From: JBHIKY01 sp042139015
GTDB lineage: Bacteria; Bacillota; Bacilli; Bacillales; Marinococcaceae
Length of the DNA: 64,000 nt
Direction: 5' to 3'
Assembly (NCBI RefSeq): GCF_042139015.1
Contig: NZ_JBHIKY010000003.1
Span: 62,001-126,000 of the forward strand
Shown here in pieces: positions 52,933-62,074 of the stretch; within the stretch, counting starts at the first letter, position 1; each line of letters starts with the position of its first letter. A program made the translations under genes and the position numbers. Below the pieces are notes generated by a model that saw nothing but the letters and a program-made list of their open reading frames with translations, did not search any database and was not told the DNA's origin.

Positions 52933-52957
52933 TTGTTAACTCCGTTTTTTTCCGGTG

Positions 52958-53004
52958 AAAAAAATCCTCCCCATGCAGCGTAGCTGCTTATTGTGGAGAG
53001 GATT
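52958..53004 (-). terminator. Terminator at the end of the hprK-yvoF operon
   Basis: AATCCTC pairs with GAGGATT around an inner GCAGC-rich hairpin, followed by TTTTTT on the minus strand. The stem begins inside the last codons of yvoF. Confidence 0.75.
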
Positions 53005-53479
53005 GTTTTATTATTTGAAGCGGATTACCGCCGACCGTACTGCCAGGTGCGACATCTTTATGCACCACCGACCCTGCTGCAACGACCGCACCATCTCCTA
53101 TCGTTACTCCGGGCAGGATGGTTGTATTGGCACCGATCATCACGTTATCTCCGATGATGACATCGCCAAGCCGGTACTCATCTATTAAATATTCATGCGC
53201 GAGAATTGTTGTATTATACCCGATAATACAATTTCGTCCGATGGTTATTTTCTCAGGAAACATGACATCCGGCATGACCATGAGAGCAAAAGCGGTTTTT
53301 TCTCCGATGTTCATTCGTAGAAATGTACGGTAAAGCCAGTTCTTCATTGGTAAAAATGGTGTAAAGCGTGCGATTTGAATCACAATGAAATTCTTCTTCA
53401 CTTTCCAGAAAGGCACAGACTTATATATCTGCCAGAGTGAATTAGCGGATGATACAGAATACCGAGTCGTTTTTCTCAC
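52988..53479 (-). CDS. yvoF: Left-handed beta-helix acetyltransferase YvoF
   Basis: 163 residues with hexapeptide repeats (ITIGRNCIIGYNTTILAHEYLID; VIIGDNVMIGANTTILPGVTIGDGAVVAAGSVV) and the final GGNPLQII of acetyl-CoA-dependent O-acetyltransferases. Substrate unknown. The GTG start overlaps the ppaX stop (GTGA). Same place as in B. subtilis, before hisZ. Confidence 0.88.
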   Translation of the reverse strand: MRKTTRYSVSSANSLWQIYKSVPFWKVKKNFIVIQIARFTPFLPMKNWLYRTFLRMNIGEKTAFALMVMPDVMFPEKITIGRNCIIGYNTTILAHEYLIDEYRLGDVIIGDNVMIGANTTILPGVTIGDGAVVAAGSVVHKDVAPGSTVGGNPLQIIKQSSPQ

Positions 53480-54123
53480 GTCACTTGAACTCCGAGGTGA
53501 TTAAGGAGATCCGGCATTTTTTGCAGCATCCAGTCAGGCTCATACGACAAGAGAACATCCTCTCCTTTAATGGACCAGGCAACGCCTGCAGTGAGAACTC
53601 CTGCATTTTTCCCGCCGAGAATGTCATAATGACTGTCACCTATCATAAGTGTTTCCTCCGGTTCAGCGCCGAGCTGCTCCATCGCCAGATGAAGCGGCTC
53701 GGGATCCGGCTTTACCCGTGTTACGTCATCAAATGTCACCACAACAGGGAAATACTCGAGCAGACCTGCCGATTCAGCTCCCATCAATGCCGTTTCTCGG
53801 CGCTTAGTCGTTACAATTGCCAGCTTATAGCCCTGCTTTGAAAGCTCAGCCACAGTTTGTCTCACGCCTTCGTATTCCTCTATTAAATCATTGTGATTTG
53901 CTTTATTATGTTTTTGATAGACGCCTATCATTTCTTCCGCCTTCTCAGGATCCACCCGGTGAAAGCTGTCCGTCAGCGGCGGCCCGATAAATTCGATGAT
54001 GCTTTCGCGGTTGTATTTTCCCGGCATGTATTGATCCAGTGTATGCTGAAATGAGGCGATAATCAGCTCATTCGTATTGACAAGAGTTCCGTCGAGATCA
54101 AATAAAATCGTGTTAATAGTCAT
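53476..54123 (-). CDS. ppaX: Pyrophosphatase PpaX (HAD family)
   Basis: 215 residues from the ATG at 54123 (AAAGGAAG upstream), the length of B. subtilis PpaX. HAD motif I FDLDGTLVNTN, motif II VTTKRR-type segment and motif IV MIGDSHYDILGGKNAG. It hydrolyses the pyrophosphate released when HprK dephosphorylates HPr-Ser-P, which explains its place with hprK. Confidence 0.92.
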   Translation of the reverse strand: MTINTILFDLDGTLVNTNELIIASFQHTLDQYMPGKYNRESIIEFIGPPLTDSFHRVDPEKAEEMIGVYQKHNKANHNDLIEEYEGVRQTVAELSKQGYKLAIVTTKRRETALMGAESAGLLEYFPVVVTFDDVTRVKPDPEPLHLAMEQLGAEPEETLMIGDSHYDILGGKNAGVLTAGVAWSIKGEDVLLSYEPDWMLQKMPDLLNHLGVQVT

Positions 54124-55084
54124 ATTGTGCTTCCTTTCTAGACATGGCATTCTTTTCGGAGCGGTTCCAGATGTACGCAACTACCATTGTAAGCAGCACA
54201 GCTGTAATAAGCCTGATAAGCAGGAGCGGCAGAACCGGGATGCCAAGCGGGATAAAAATAAGAGTGTCTTCCACCACGGCATGGCAGGCTACCAAAAAAA
54301 TAAACACTAAGTATAAATCCTTCTTTTTAACATTATCTTCTTTTATTGCCTGAATCATAACCCCTGCTCCAAAAGCAAGACCAAAAAACATTCCTGAAGC
54401 AAGTGTCGTTGATGTATTTTCACGGATACCTAGCATTTTAGTGAAGGGAGCCATCGCTTTCGAAAAAGCGTCAAGCCAGTTCAGATCCTTCATAATTTGA
54501 ATCAATATCATGATTGGAATGACGACGATGGCAAGCTGAGCTGCTCCCATAAACGCTGTGACCAGGCTTTCCCCAGCCATGCCTGCCCAGGTGGCAGGTA
54601 CTGTCTCTTGACTCTGTGCGACAAAACCGTACTTGGCCTGCTCCTGACCGCCCTGCCAGATCAGGTTAATCACTACTGCCGAAAAAATGGCCAGGCCTAC
54701 GCGCACAGCGAGTACAACTGACATGCGGATGCCGACCTTGACTGCCACCGCAGATTCCACAAACAGGTTGTGGGAAAAAGAAAGCATCACAGCAAGTATA
54801 AATACTTCCTTCACTGCTAGATCCATCGACAAAATTGCACCAATAGCTGCGTACAAATTAAGCATGTTTCCGAGCACGAGGGCAATGGCAGCTTCCCCTG
54901 GGAGACCGAGCCAGTGCATGAAAGGGGCAAGTGCTTCTGCCAGCCAATCAAGAAATGGAGTATATCCAAGCAGGGTGATTATGAAGGTAATTGGAAATAT
55001 AATTTTTGCTAGTGTCCAGATAGTTCCCAGACCGACAAATAACCCTTTCTTCAGCGTATTCAATGTATCTAAACCTCTCTCCAT
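54113..55084 (-). CDS. yvoD: Nucleoside-recognition-domain membrane protein YvoD
   Basis: About 323 residues with 8 or so membrane segments and two Gate-like halves (FPITFIITLLGYTPFLDWL; LAIVVIPIMILIQIMKDLNWLDAF), related to SpmA/SpmB-type and FeoB-gate proteins. Transport function unknown. The start is uncertain: the ATG at 55084 has only a weak ribosome site, while a TTG at 55063 has GAGAGAGG upstream. It lies between lgt and ppaX as in B. subtilis and overlaps ppaX by 11 bases. Confidence 0.85.
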   Translation of the reverse strand: MERGLDTLNTLKKGLFVGLGTIWTLAKIIFPITFIITLLGYTPFLDWLAEALAPFMHWLGLPGEAAIALVLGNMLNLYAAIGAILSMDLAVKEVFILAVMLSFSHNLFVESAVAVKVGIRMSVVLAVRVGLAIFSAVVINLIWQGGQEQAKYGFVAQSQETVPATWAGMAGESLVTAFMGAAQLAIVVIPIMILIQIMKDLNWLDAFSKAMAPFTKMLGIRENTSTTLASGMFFGLAFGAGVMIQAIKEDNVKKKDLYLVFIFLVACHAVVEDTLIFIPLGIPVLPLLLIRLITAVLLTMVVAYIWNRSEKNAMSRKEAQYDY

Positions 55085-55090
55085 CCAGCG

Positions 55091-55972
55091 TTATTTCTTT
55101 TTCTTTTTTTTAGCCGGGCTTTTCGTCTTATTACCTTTCGGTGCTGGAATGCCAGGACCGTCCTCATCTAGATATCGCGCCTGTGCCAGTCCTGCTTTTC
55201 TCCGATATATAATAAGTATAACTGCGCCGGCTATTAGTAAAATCGAAATCATTTGAGCGGTACGAAGCACATCTCCGATCATCAAGCTGTCGGTCCTCAT
55301 TCCTTCTACGAAAAAACGACCGATCGAATACCAGATGACGTAGGACATAAACATTTCACCCCGGCGCAGATTGACGCGCCTCAGTAACAGCAGAACAACA
55401 AAACCTGTGAGGCTCCAGAGGGATTCATACAAGAAGGTCGGATGATAATATGTTCCGTCTATGTACATCTGATTGACGATAAATTCCGGCAGCATTAAGC
55501 TCTCAAGGAAGTCACGATTAACCGGGCCTCCATGGGCCTCCTGGTTCATAAAATTTCCCCAGCGCCCTATCGCCTGTCCAAGAATTATACTAGGGGCAGC
55601 AATATCAGCAATTTTCCAAAAGGAAATTCCGCGTTTTTTTGAAAATATCACTGCGGTTACCACCGCACCAATCAAGCCCCCGTGAATAGCCAGTCCACCC
55701 TGCCAGACAGCAAGTATCTGTCCGGGATTCTGGGCGTAATATTCCCACGTGAAGATAACGTAGTAAAGTCGGGCACAAATGATTGAAATTGGTATCGCAA
55801 AAATTAATAAGTCAGCAAAAATATCCTTCGGCATGCCCCGCTTCTGTGCTTCCCGGTTTGCAATAATAAAGCCGAGAAAAGCACCAAGACCGATGATAAC
55901 CCCGTACCAGTATACGGTCAGCGGCCCCAGTTCAACCGCGACGCGGTCAATGGGCTGTATGGAATGCAGCAT
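55091..55972 (-). CDS. lgt: Prolipoprotein diacylglyceryl transferase
   Basis: 293 residues, seven membrane segments, with the signature GRWGNFMNQEAHGG and HGGLIGAV. It transfers diacylglycerol from phosphatidylglycerol to the lipobox cysteine of prelipoproteins. The C-terminus has a Lys-rich cytoplasmic tail. AGAGGGAG precedes the ATG. Confidence 0.96.
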   Translation of the reverse strand: MLHSIQPIDRVAVELGPLTVYWYGVIIGLGAFLGFIIANREAQKRGMPKDIFADLLIFAIPISIICARLYYVIFTWEYYAQNPGQILAVWQGGLAIHGGLIGAVVTAVIFSKKRGISFWKIADIAAPSIILGQAIGRWGNFMNQEAHGGPVNRDFLESLMLPEFIVNQMYIDGTYYHPTFLYESLWSLTGFVVLLLLRRVNLRRGEMFMSYVIWYSIGRFFVEGMRTDSLMIGDVLRTAQMISILLIAGAVILIIYRRKAGLAQARYLDEDGPGIPAPKGNKTKSPAKKKKKK

Positions 55973-56015
55973 TATCTCCCTCTTTTCTTCTCTTTTTCAT
56001 TGCAGAAGCGGGGGA

Positions 56016-56951
56016 TTAAAATTCTTCCCGGTCCCCGTCTTCAATCACATCGGTTAATCTTTCAGAAAATTGTTGAGCTGTGTTGATACCCATCCGCTTC
56101 AGTCTGAAATTCATCGCGGCAACCTCGACAATTACCGCAAGGTTCCGTCCCGGACGAACCGGAATCGTATATTTTGGAATTTCCGTATCAATAATTTTCA
56201 CGGTTGCTTCTTCAATACCGAGACGGTCATAAGCCTTCTTATCGTCCCATATTTCCAAATTAATTGTTAAGGCGATTCGTTTAAACGGCCGTACCGCTCC
56301 TGCGCCAAACAATGTCATCACATCAATAATTCCCAGTCCTCTAATTTCAAGTAAATGCTGAATCAATTCAGGGGCTCGTCCGACAAGCGTATCTCCATGC
56401 TCCTGACGAATTTCTACCGAATCATCTGCGACAAGTCGATGGCCGCGGCGTACAAGGTCAAGCGCCGTTTCACTTTTACCGACACCACTTGCCCCGGTCA
56501 GCAGCACCCCAATTCCATAAATGTCAACAAGTACTCCATGCATAGCTGTGGTCTTTGCGAGCTTCGCTTCCAGAAAATTAGTGAGCTGGCTGCTGAGCCT
56601 GGTCGTGGTCACATCAGCGCGCATGATCGGAACGCCATTTTTTTCTGCATTTTCCACGAGCTCCGGTGGTGCAATCAATCCTCTGGAGATAATAATGCCT
56701 GGCGTGTCGTATGTACAGAGCTTTTCCATACGTTCATTTTTTTCATCTTCGTTCAGCTGCTGGAAGAAAGAAAGCTCTGTTCTGCCGAGCAGCTGCAATC
56801 TTCTGGCAGGATAATACGTAAAAAAACCAGCCATTTCAATTCCGGGACGGGATATATCACTGGTTGTAATCGCACGATATACTCCGTCTTCGCCAGCAAG
56901 AACTTCCATATTAAATCGTTCCACTAAATCCTTTGCTGTTACTTTTGCCAT
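56016..56951 (-). CDS. hprK: HPr kinase/phosphorylase
   Basis: 311 residues. The Walker A loop GASGVGKSE and the HprK signature IRGLGIIDVMTLFGAGAV are present. It phosphorylates HPr and Crh on Ser46 in response to fructose-1,6-bisphosphate and reverses the reaction with phosphate. Both Crh and PpaX are encoded in this window. GGAGGGTGAG precedes the ATG; it starts the hprK-lgt-yvoD-ppaX-yvoF operon. Confidence 0.97.
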   Translation of the reverse strand: MAKVTAKDLVERFNMEVLAGEDGVYRAITTSDISRPGIEMAGFFTYYPARRLQLLGRTELSFFQQLNEDEKNERMEKLCTYDTPGIIISRGLIAPPELVENAEKNGVPIMRADVTTTRLSSQLTNFLEAKLAKTTAMHGVLVDIYGIGVLLTGASGVGKSETALDLVRRGHRLVADDSVEIRQEHGDTLVGRAPELIQHLLEIRGLGIIDVMTLFGAGAVRPFKRIALTINLEIWDDKKAYDRLGIEEATVKIIDTEIPKYTIPVRPGRNLAVIVEVAAMNFRLKRMGINTAQQFSERLTDVIEDGDREEF

Positions 56952-57100
56952 CTATTCTCACCCTCCCGACACATATATATAAGAAGAATATCATATTTCG
57001 ATAAGCACAATTTCTATTGTAGCATGATTTGAAACGAATGTGGATGCGGGGCAGAGAGAGCGTTTCTTCAAGCTGTATGAATACAATAATAAGGTAATAT

Positions 57101-57128
57101 AAAAAAACCGCCCTGCTGTCAGGACGGG
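57101..57128 (-). terminator. Terminator after yvlD
   Basis: The stem CCGTCCTG/CAGGGCGG followed by TTTTTTT on the minus strand. Confidence 0.87.
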
Positions 57129-57145
57129 ATTCTTTGAAGAGAACA

Positions 57146-57505
57146 TTATTTTCTTCTGCGCATTGGTTCAACGACAAAATTATTTATTAGTACGTTCAAT
57201 ATGGCAATAATAATAGCCGCAAGCAGCGCCATTCCAAACCCGGAAATTTCAAAGGCATCTCCCATTAATCCCGCTGTGAGCATTAATAATGCAGCATTAA
57301 TGATGAATATGAAAAAACCAAGGGTCACAAATGTAATCGGCAGTGTCAATAGTACAAGCAATGGGCGGATCAGTAAATTGATGACCGTCAAAATAATGCT
57401 TGCAATCAATGCCGCGCCGATACCATCAAGTTCGAAGCCTTCAAAAAAACCGGCTACGACCATTAATGTAATCATGTTGATAATAAAAGGTGCAATACAC
57501 CCCAT
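57146..57505 (-). CDS. yvlD: YvlD, membrane protein of the phage-holin-4-like family
   Basis: 119 residues with four membrane helices and the family pattern LIASIILTVINLLIRPLLVLLTLPIT...FIFIINAALL. Family members sit next to PspC-domain proteins in envelope-stress operons. It overlaps yvlC by one base (TAATG). Confidence 0.9.
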   Translation of the reverse strand: MGCIAPFIINMITLMVVAGFFEGFELDGIGAALIASIILTVINLLIRPLLVLLTLPITFVTLGFFIFIINAALLMLTAGLMGDAFEISGFGMALLAAIIIAILNVLINNFVVEPMRRRK

Positions 57506-57705
57506 TATGAGGTAACATCCTCTTCATTCGGCATTACAACCGCAAGGATGAGGTAAGCGATTAAAAATGGAAAGGCTGCAGTAACAACAGCCAGTACCAC
57601 TGTAATAATTCTTACGAGTGTTGCATCAATGTTAAAATATTCAGCGATTCCTCCACACACGCCGGCTAACTTACGGTCCGAGCGGCTTCTGTATAATTTT
57701 TGCAT
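57505..57705 (-). CDS. yvlC: PspC-domain protein YvlC
   Basis: 66 residues: KLYRSRSDRKLAGVCGGIAEYFNIDATLVRI is the PspC domain, followed by a membrane helix and a short acidic tail. Related to phage-shock response proteins. AAGGAGG precedes the ATG. Confidence 0.93.
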   Translation of the reverse strand: MQKLYRSRSDRKLAGVCGGIAEYFNIDATLVRIITVVLAVVTAAFPFLIAYLILAVVMPNEEDVTS

Positions 57706-57717
57706 GACTATTCCTCC

Positions 57718-58884
57718 TTATAACTGGCCGGGTTTCAATGAGATAGATCCCGTTTTAGTTTCTGCATCTAAACGAAGACGGGGTGATGCTTTTTCATTAG
57801 AAACAAAGCGAAGTGACTTCTGCATAAAATCCTTTTTTTCTTCAATAATACTGAGATCTGACAGGGCATAATTATAGTTTCCTACATTCGTCTTTAACAA
57901 TCCCTCCGTGCGGATATGATCCGGCAGCGTTACAAAAATGCTTCCTGTAGTGGCCGCCAGCGCAGCACGGGCATCCTGTTGAAGAGAGAGCCTGCCGTTA
58001 ATGGTGCCATTTACGGATTCCGCTTCCAGATCACGAATTTCAGCCTCTATTTCAATACTGCCGTTCATCGTATTCATATCGGCTATATCAAACACGCCTC
58101 CGTTTATCTTCAGCGGTCCGTTCAGTGTTTCTGCATGGCATCGCATGATATTTAAATTATCGAGGGTAATGGCGCCGTTGACGGTTTTTGCGGAAAAACT
58201 GTCTGCTTTTATTGATTCCCCTGTTAAATAACCGTTAAACGTGTAGAGCTGAATGCGTTCATAGGTGCGGCGCGGGATATACATGACAGCCTGAACTTTT
58301 ATTGACTTTGTCTTAGTGTAAAAATCAAGCTGGTTTCCTTCCACTTCAAATACAGTTTCTTTCAGAAATTCCTCGCGCGCCTCTTCTTCGGAATTTCCTT
58401 TGTACACTTTGACCTTACACTCAATTTTAATATCATTTTCATCCCACGGCTTTACGTCGAGGGACCCGTTCTCCAACGACACATCCAGCACAGTCTGTTC
58501 AGCATACTTATGCTGAAAAATATGGTGCACTTCATGGTAGGTGCCGAAATTAAAATCAAGATCAAGTTCTTTTATCTTCGTAATAGCATTGTCAATAAAG
58601 CTCGTGAATGTGGATGCGGAATCAGCTTTACGCTGTTTTTCTCTATTCCATTCTTTCTGCCGTCGATTGCCTTCTTCCCAATTGACATTCGTGGAAAGAC
58701 TGCGTCCTTTATCCGGGCCAGACACGGATGGTTCGTTATCCTTTTGGTGGCTCTCTGTCTTCGTCTGTTCCTGCTGAGACGCTGTATCATCTGATTTTAA
58801 CGCTTTTAATAGCTTAGTTCCGTCTTCCGGTGAAATTTTACCCTCATCAATCATCTTCAGAATTAATTTGCGTTCTTCTTCCAT
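57718..58884 (-). CDS. yvlB: YvlB, DUF4097-type beta-helical protein
   Basis: 388 residues. A short N-terminal helical domain (RKLILKMIDEGKISPEDGTKLLKAL, SHOCT-like) and a charged linker lead into a long beta-solenoid of DUF4097 type (LTGESIKADSFSAKTVNGAITLDNL; MNGSIEIEAEIRDLEAESVNGTI). First gene of yvlBCD, associated with envelope stress in B. subtilis. AAGGAAGGG precedes the ATG. Upstream, 58885-59110 shows no gene. Confidence 0.88.
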   Translation of the reverse strand: MEEERKLILKMIDEGKISPEDGTKLLKALKSDDTASQQEQTKTESHQKDNEPSVSGPDKGRSLSTNVNWEEGNRRQKEWNREKQRKADSASTFTSFIDNAITKIKELDLDFNFGTYHEVHHIFQHKYAEQTVLDVSLENGSLDVKPWDENDIKIECKVKVYKGNSEEEAREEFLKETVFEVEGNQLDFYTKTKSIKVQAVMYIPRRTYERIQLYTFNGYLTGESIKADSFSAKTVNGAITLDNLNIMRCHAETLNGPLKINGGVFDIADMNTMNGSIEIEAEIRDLEAESVNGTINGRLSLQQDARAALAATTGSIFVTLPDHIRTEGLLKTNVGNYNYALSDLSIIEEKKDFMQKSLRFVSNEKASPRLRLDAETKTGSISLKPGQL

Positions 58885-59110
58885 TATTAATCCCTTCCTT
58901 TTCCCGGACTTTTTTTAATACCCTCTGCTTCCTTCTACGTTAACGATACCGTATGGGTTTCACTTTTACTTCCGCCTGCAGACTGATTTACCATCCACCT
59001 GATGCCCGTTTTCTAAAGTAAAGCTTAGTTTGCCGGGGAGTTCTGACCAGGAATGAACGACGTAATTATATTTTCTTCTTTACCAATGGCAGCCATTCGT
59101 AAAACATGAA

Positions 59111-59180
59111 GAAAAAGAAAAACTGCCTCCGATTTGCATAGACCACTATAGGTGTGGTCTTGATGTCCAGGAGACAGTTC
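59111..59180 (-). terminator. Terminator after uvrA
   Basis: The outer stem AACTGTCTCC/GGAGGCAGTT encloses a second hairpin (AGACCAC/GTGGTCT); TTTTTCTTTTTC follows on the minus strand. Confidence 0.8.
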
Positions 59181-59184
59181 AGCG

Positions 59185-62067
59185 TTATGAGGAGGTTTCC
59201 GCAACTCTTTCAGCTTGTTGAATTCTTTCTTCCATCCTTGCTCTTTCCCGCTCTAAGATCGGCTTCAAATAATAGCCGGTGTGAGATTGTTTTACCTCTG
59301 CCACTTTTTCCGGAGTACCGCTTGCAACAAGTTTGCCACCTTTATCCCCGCCTTCGGGACCAAGGTCCACAATATAATCGACCGTTTTAATGACATCGAG
59401 ATTGTGTTCAATGACAATTACGGAATCTCCGTTTTCGACGAGGCGCTGCAGCACCTGGAGCAATCTGTCTATATCATCGGTATGAAGTCCGGTGGTCGGC
59501 TCATCCAGGATATACAAAGACTTTCCAGTAGAGCGGCGGTGCAGCTGGGAAGCAAGCTTTACCCGCTGTGCTTCGCCGCCGGATAAGGTGGTCGCCGGCT
59601 GTCCCAGCTTAATGTAGCCGAGCCCGACATCGTACAGCGTCTGAATTTTTCGCTTGATTTTCGGAATGTTTTCGAAAAAGCTTACTGCTTCCTCGACCGT
59701 CATTCCAAGAACGTCTGCAATGTTCTTGCCTTTATATTGGATATCGAGTGTATCACGGTTATATCTTTTGCCCCCGCATTCTTCGCAGGGAACATACACA
59801 TCCGGAAGGAAATGCATTTCAATTTTGATAATGCCGTCTCCTTTGCATGCTTCACAACGTCCGCCTTTGACATTGAAGCTGAATCGTCCCTTTTTATAGC
59901 CGCGCATTTTTGCTTCGTTCGTCATCGCAAACACATCGCGGATGTCATCGAACACACCGGTATAGGTCGCCGGGTTCGAACGGGGAGTGCGGCCGATGGG
60001 AGACTGGTCGATATCAATAACCTTTTCGAGCTCCTTAATGCCATCGATCGATTTATGAGCGCCAGGCTTGTCTTTTGCCCGATGCAGCTTCTGTGCAAGA
60101 GATTTGTGAAGTATATCGTTGATGAGGGTACTTTTTCCGGAGCCAGAAACCCCGGTAACAGCAGTAAACAGGCCAAGTGGAATATCAACATTTGTGTTCT
60201 GCAGATTATTCTCGGTTGCACCTTTGATTTTTAGCCAGCGCTTTTCCGGTGTTCTTCGCTCCACCGGAAGAGGAATAAATTTCTTTCCGGAAAGATATTG
60301 GCCAGTCAGAGAATTTCCATCTTCCTTAATTTCCTCCGGTGTTCCTTCAGAGGTAATATAACCTCCGTGTGTTCCGGCGCCGGGGCCGATATCAACAATA
60401 TGATCAGCCGCAAGCATCGTATCCTCATCGTGCTCCACTACAATCAACGTATTGCCAAGATCCCGCATTCGTTCAAGTGTGCGGATGAGACGATTATTAT
60501 CACGCTGATGAAGTCCGATGGATGGTTCATCAAGAATATAGAGCACGCCCATCAGGGAAGAACCTATCTGGGTGGCAAGCCGGATACGCTGAGCTTCACC
60601 ACCGGAAAGCGTACCTCCTGACCGGCTCAGCGTCAAATATTCCAGTCCGACATTAACGAGGAAACCCAGGCGTTCTGAGATTTCTCTTAAAATTAAGCGA
60701 GCAATAGCCAGCTCTTTTTCCGAGAGGGAAAGATTTTCAAAAAATGTAAGGGCATCTTTCACAGAAAGCTCTGTCACTTCCCCGATATGAGACTCGTTCA
60801 GCTTGACAGCAAGACTTTCCTTGCGGAGACGGTGTCCATTACAGCCCGGGCAGTCTTTTCTTGCCATATATTGCTCCATCTGATCGCGGATATAGTCCGA
60901 GGCTGTTTCGTGATAGCGCCTGGAAATATTTTTTAATACTCCTTCAAAATAGATATTACGCTCACGTATACGTCCACGTTCATTCTCGTAGCGAAACACC
61001 ATCCGCTCCCGGGAATTACCTTTTAAAACAATATCAAGCTGATCCTTTGGAAGATCCTTCACCGGCACATCCATATCGATGCCGAAATGATGGCATACCG
61101 ATTCAAGCAGCTGCGGATAGTATTGAGAACTTGTTGGTTCCCACGCCGCGATCGCGTGCTTTCGCAGGGTTCTGTCAGGATCAGGTATGACAAGGTCCTG
61201 ATCAACTTCTAATTTACTTCCGAGGCCGTCGCAGGAAGGACAGGCGCCGTATGGACTGTTAAAGGAAAAAAGACGCGGTTCCAGCTCTCCGATGGAAAAG
61301 CCGCAGTGCGGGCAGGCATGGTGCTGACTGAAAAGCAGCTCCTCCTCCCCGATCACATCTACGAGAACTTTTCCGTCACTAAGTGCAAGTGCTGTTTCAA
61401 GGGAATCGGACAATCTTGTTTCGACACCCTCTTTAATAACGACCCGGTCAATGACAGCTTCAATATCATGCTTTTTGTTTTTTTCGAGATGGATGTCCTC
61501 ACTGACTTCTCTCATTTCTCCATCAACACGGACGCGGACATAGCCTTTTTTCTTCAAATCTTCCAGCACTTTCATGTGCTCACCTTTGCGTCCGGAAATA
61601 AGCGGTGCGAGAATCTGCATTTTCGTCCGTTCCGGATATGAGGTCATGCGGTCGACCATCTGCTGCACGGTCTGTGAAGAAATCTCTACATGATGGACAG
61701 GACATACCGGCTTTCCTACTCTTGCAAACAACAGACGCAGGTAATCATATATCTCTGTTACCGTTCCAACGGTGGAACGGGGGTTTCTGCTCGTCGTTTT
61801 CTGATCGATCGAAATCGCAGGAGAAAGCCCTTCAATAGAGTCTACGTCGGGCTTATCCATCTGACCAAGAAACTGTCGTGCATAAGCCGACAATGACTCG
61901 ACATAACGGCGCTGTCCCTCTGCATAAATCGTATCAAATGCAAGGGAGGATTTGCCGGATCCGGAAAGGCCGGTAAACACAACAAGTTTATCCCGCGGAA
62001 TCGTAACGTCGATATCTTTAAGGTTATGAGACCTGGCCCCTTTTATTGTTAAATTTTCTAAAGCCAT
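59185..62067 (-). CDS. uvrA: Excinuclease ABC subunit A
   Basis: 960 residues. Two ABC ATPase halves with Walker A GLSGSGKSSLAFDT near residue 34 and GVSGSGKSTLINDIL near 642, ABC signatures SGGEAQRIRLA and SGGEAQRVKLA, and zinc-finger CXXC pairs (CPHCGFSIGELEP; CEACKGDGIIKIE; CEECGGKRY). It scans DNA for damage with UvrB. It follows uvrB by 7 bases. Induction through LexA would act at the uvrB promoter outside the window. Confidence 0.97.
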   Translation of the reverse strand: MALENLTIKGARSHNLKDIDVTIPRDKLVVFTGLSGSGKSSLAFDTIYAEGQRRYVESLSAYARQFLGQMDKPDVDSIEGLSPAISIDQKTTSRNPRSTVGTVTEIYDYLRLLFARVGKPVCPVHHVEISSQTVQQMVDRMTSYPERTKMQILAPLISGRKGEHMKVLEDLKKKGYVRVRVDGEMREVSEDIHLEKNKKHDIEAVIDRVVIKEGVETRLSDSLETALALSDGKVLVDVIGEEELLFSQHHACPHCGFSIGELEPRLFSFNSPYGACPSCDGLGSKLEVDQDLVIPDPDRTLRKHAIAAWEPTSSQYYPQLLESVCHHFGIDMDVPVKDLPKDQLDIVLKGNSRERMVFRYENERGRIRERNIYFEGVLKNISRRYHETASDYIRDQMEQYMARKDCPGCNGHRLRKESLAVKLNESHIGEVTELSVKDALTFFENLSLSEKELAIARLILREISERLGFLVNVGLEYLTLSRSGGTLSGGEAQRIRLATQIGSSLMGVLYILDEPSIGLHQRDNNRLIRTLERMRDLGNTLIVVEHDEDTMLAADHIVDIGPGAGTHGGYITSEGTPEEIKEDGNSLTGQYLSGKKFIPLPVERRTPEKRWLKIKGATENNLQNTNVDIPLGLFTAVTGVSGSGKSTLINDILHKSLAQKLHRAKDKPGAHKSIDGIKELEKVIDIDQSPIGRTPRSNPATYTGVFDDIRDVFAMTNEAKMRGYKKGRFSFNVKGGRCEACKGDGIIKIEMHFLPDVYVPCEECGGKRYNRDTLDIQYKGKNIADVLGMTVEEAVSFFENIPKIKRKIQTLYDVGLGYIKLGQPATTLSGGEAQRVKLASQLHRRSTGKSLYILDEPTTGLHTDDIDRLLQVLQRLVENGDSVIVIEHNLDVIKTVDYIVDLGPEGGDKGGKLVASGTPEKVAEVKQSHTGYYLKPILERERARMEERIQQAERVAETSS

Positions 62068-62074
62068 CGCTGTG

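Noticed and set aside
52820..52960. T-box leader before hisZ
   Set aside because: The space between promoter and start is too short, and no T-box core or specifier hairpin is seen.
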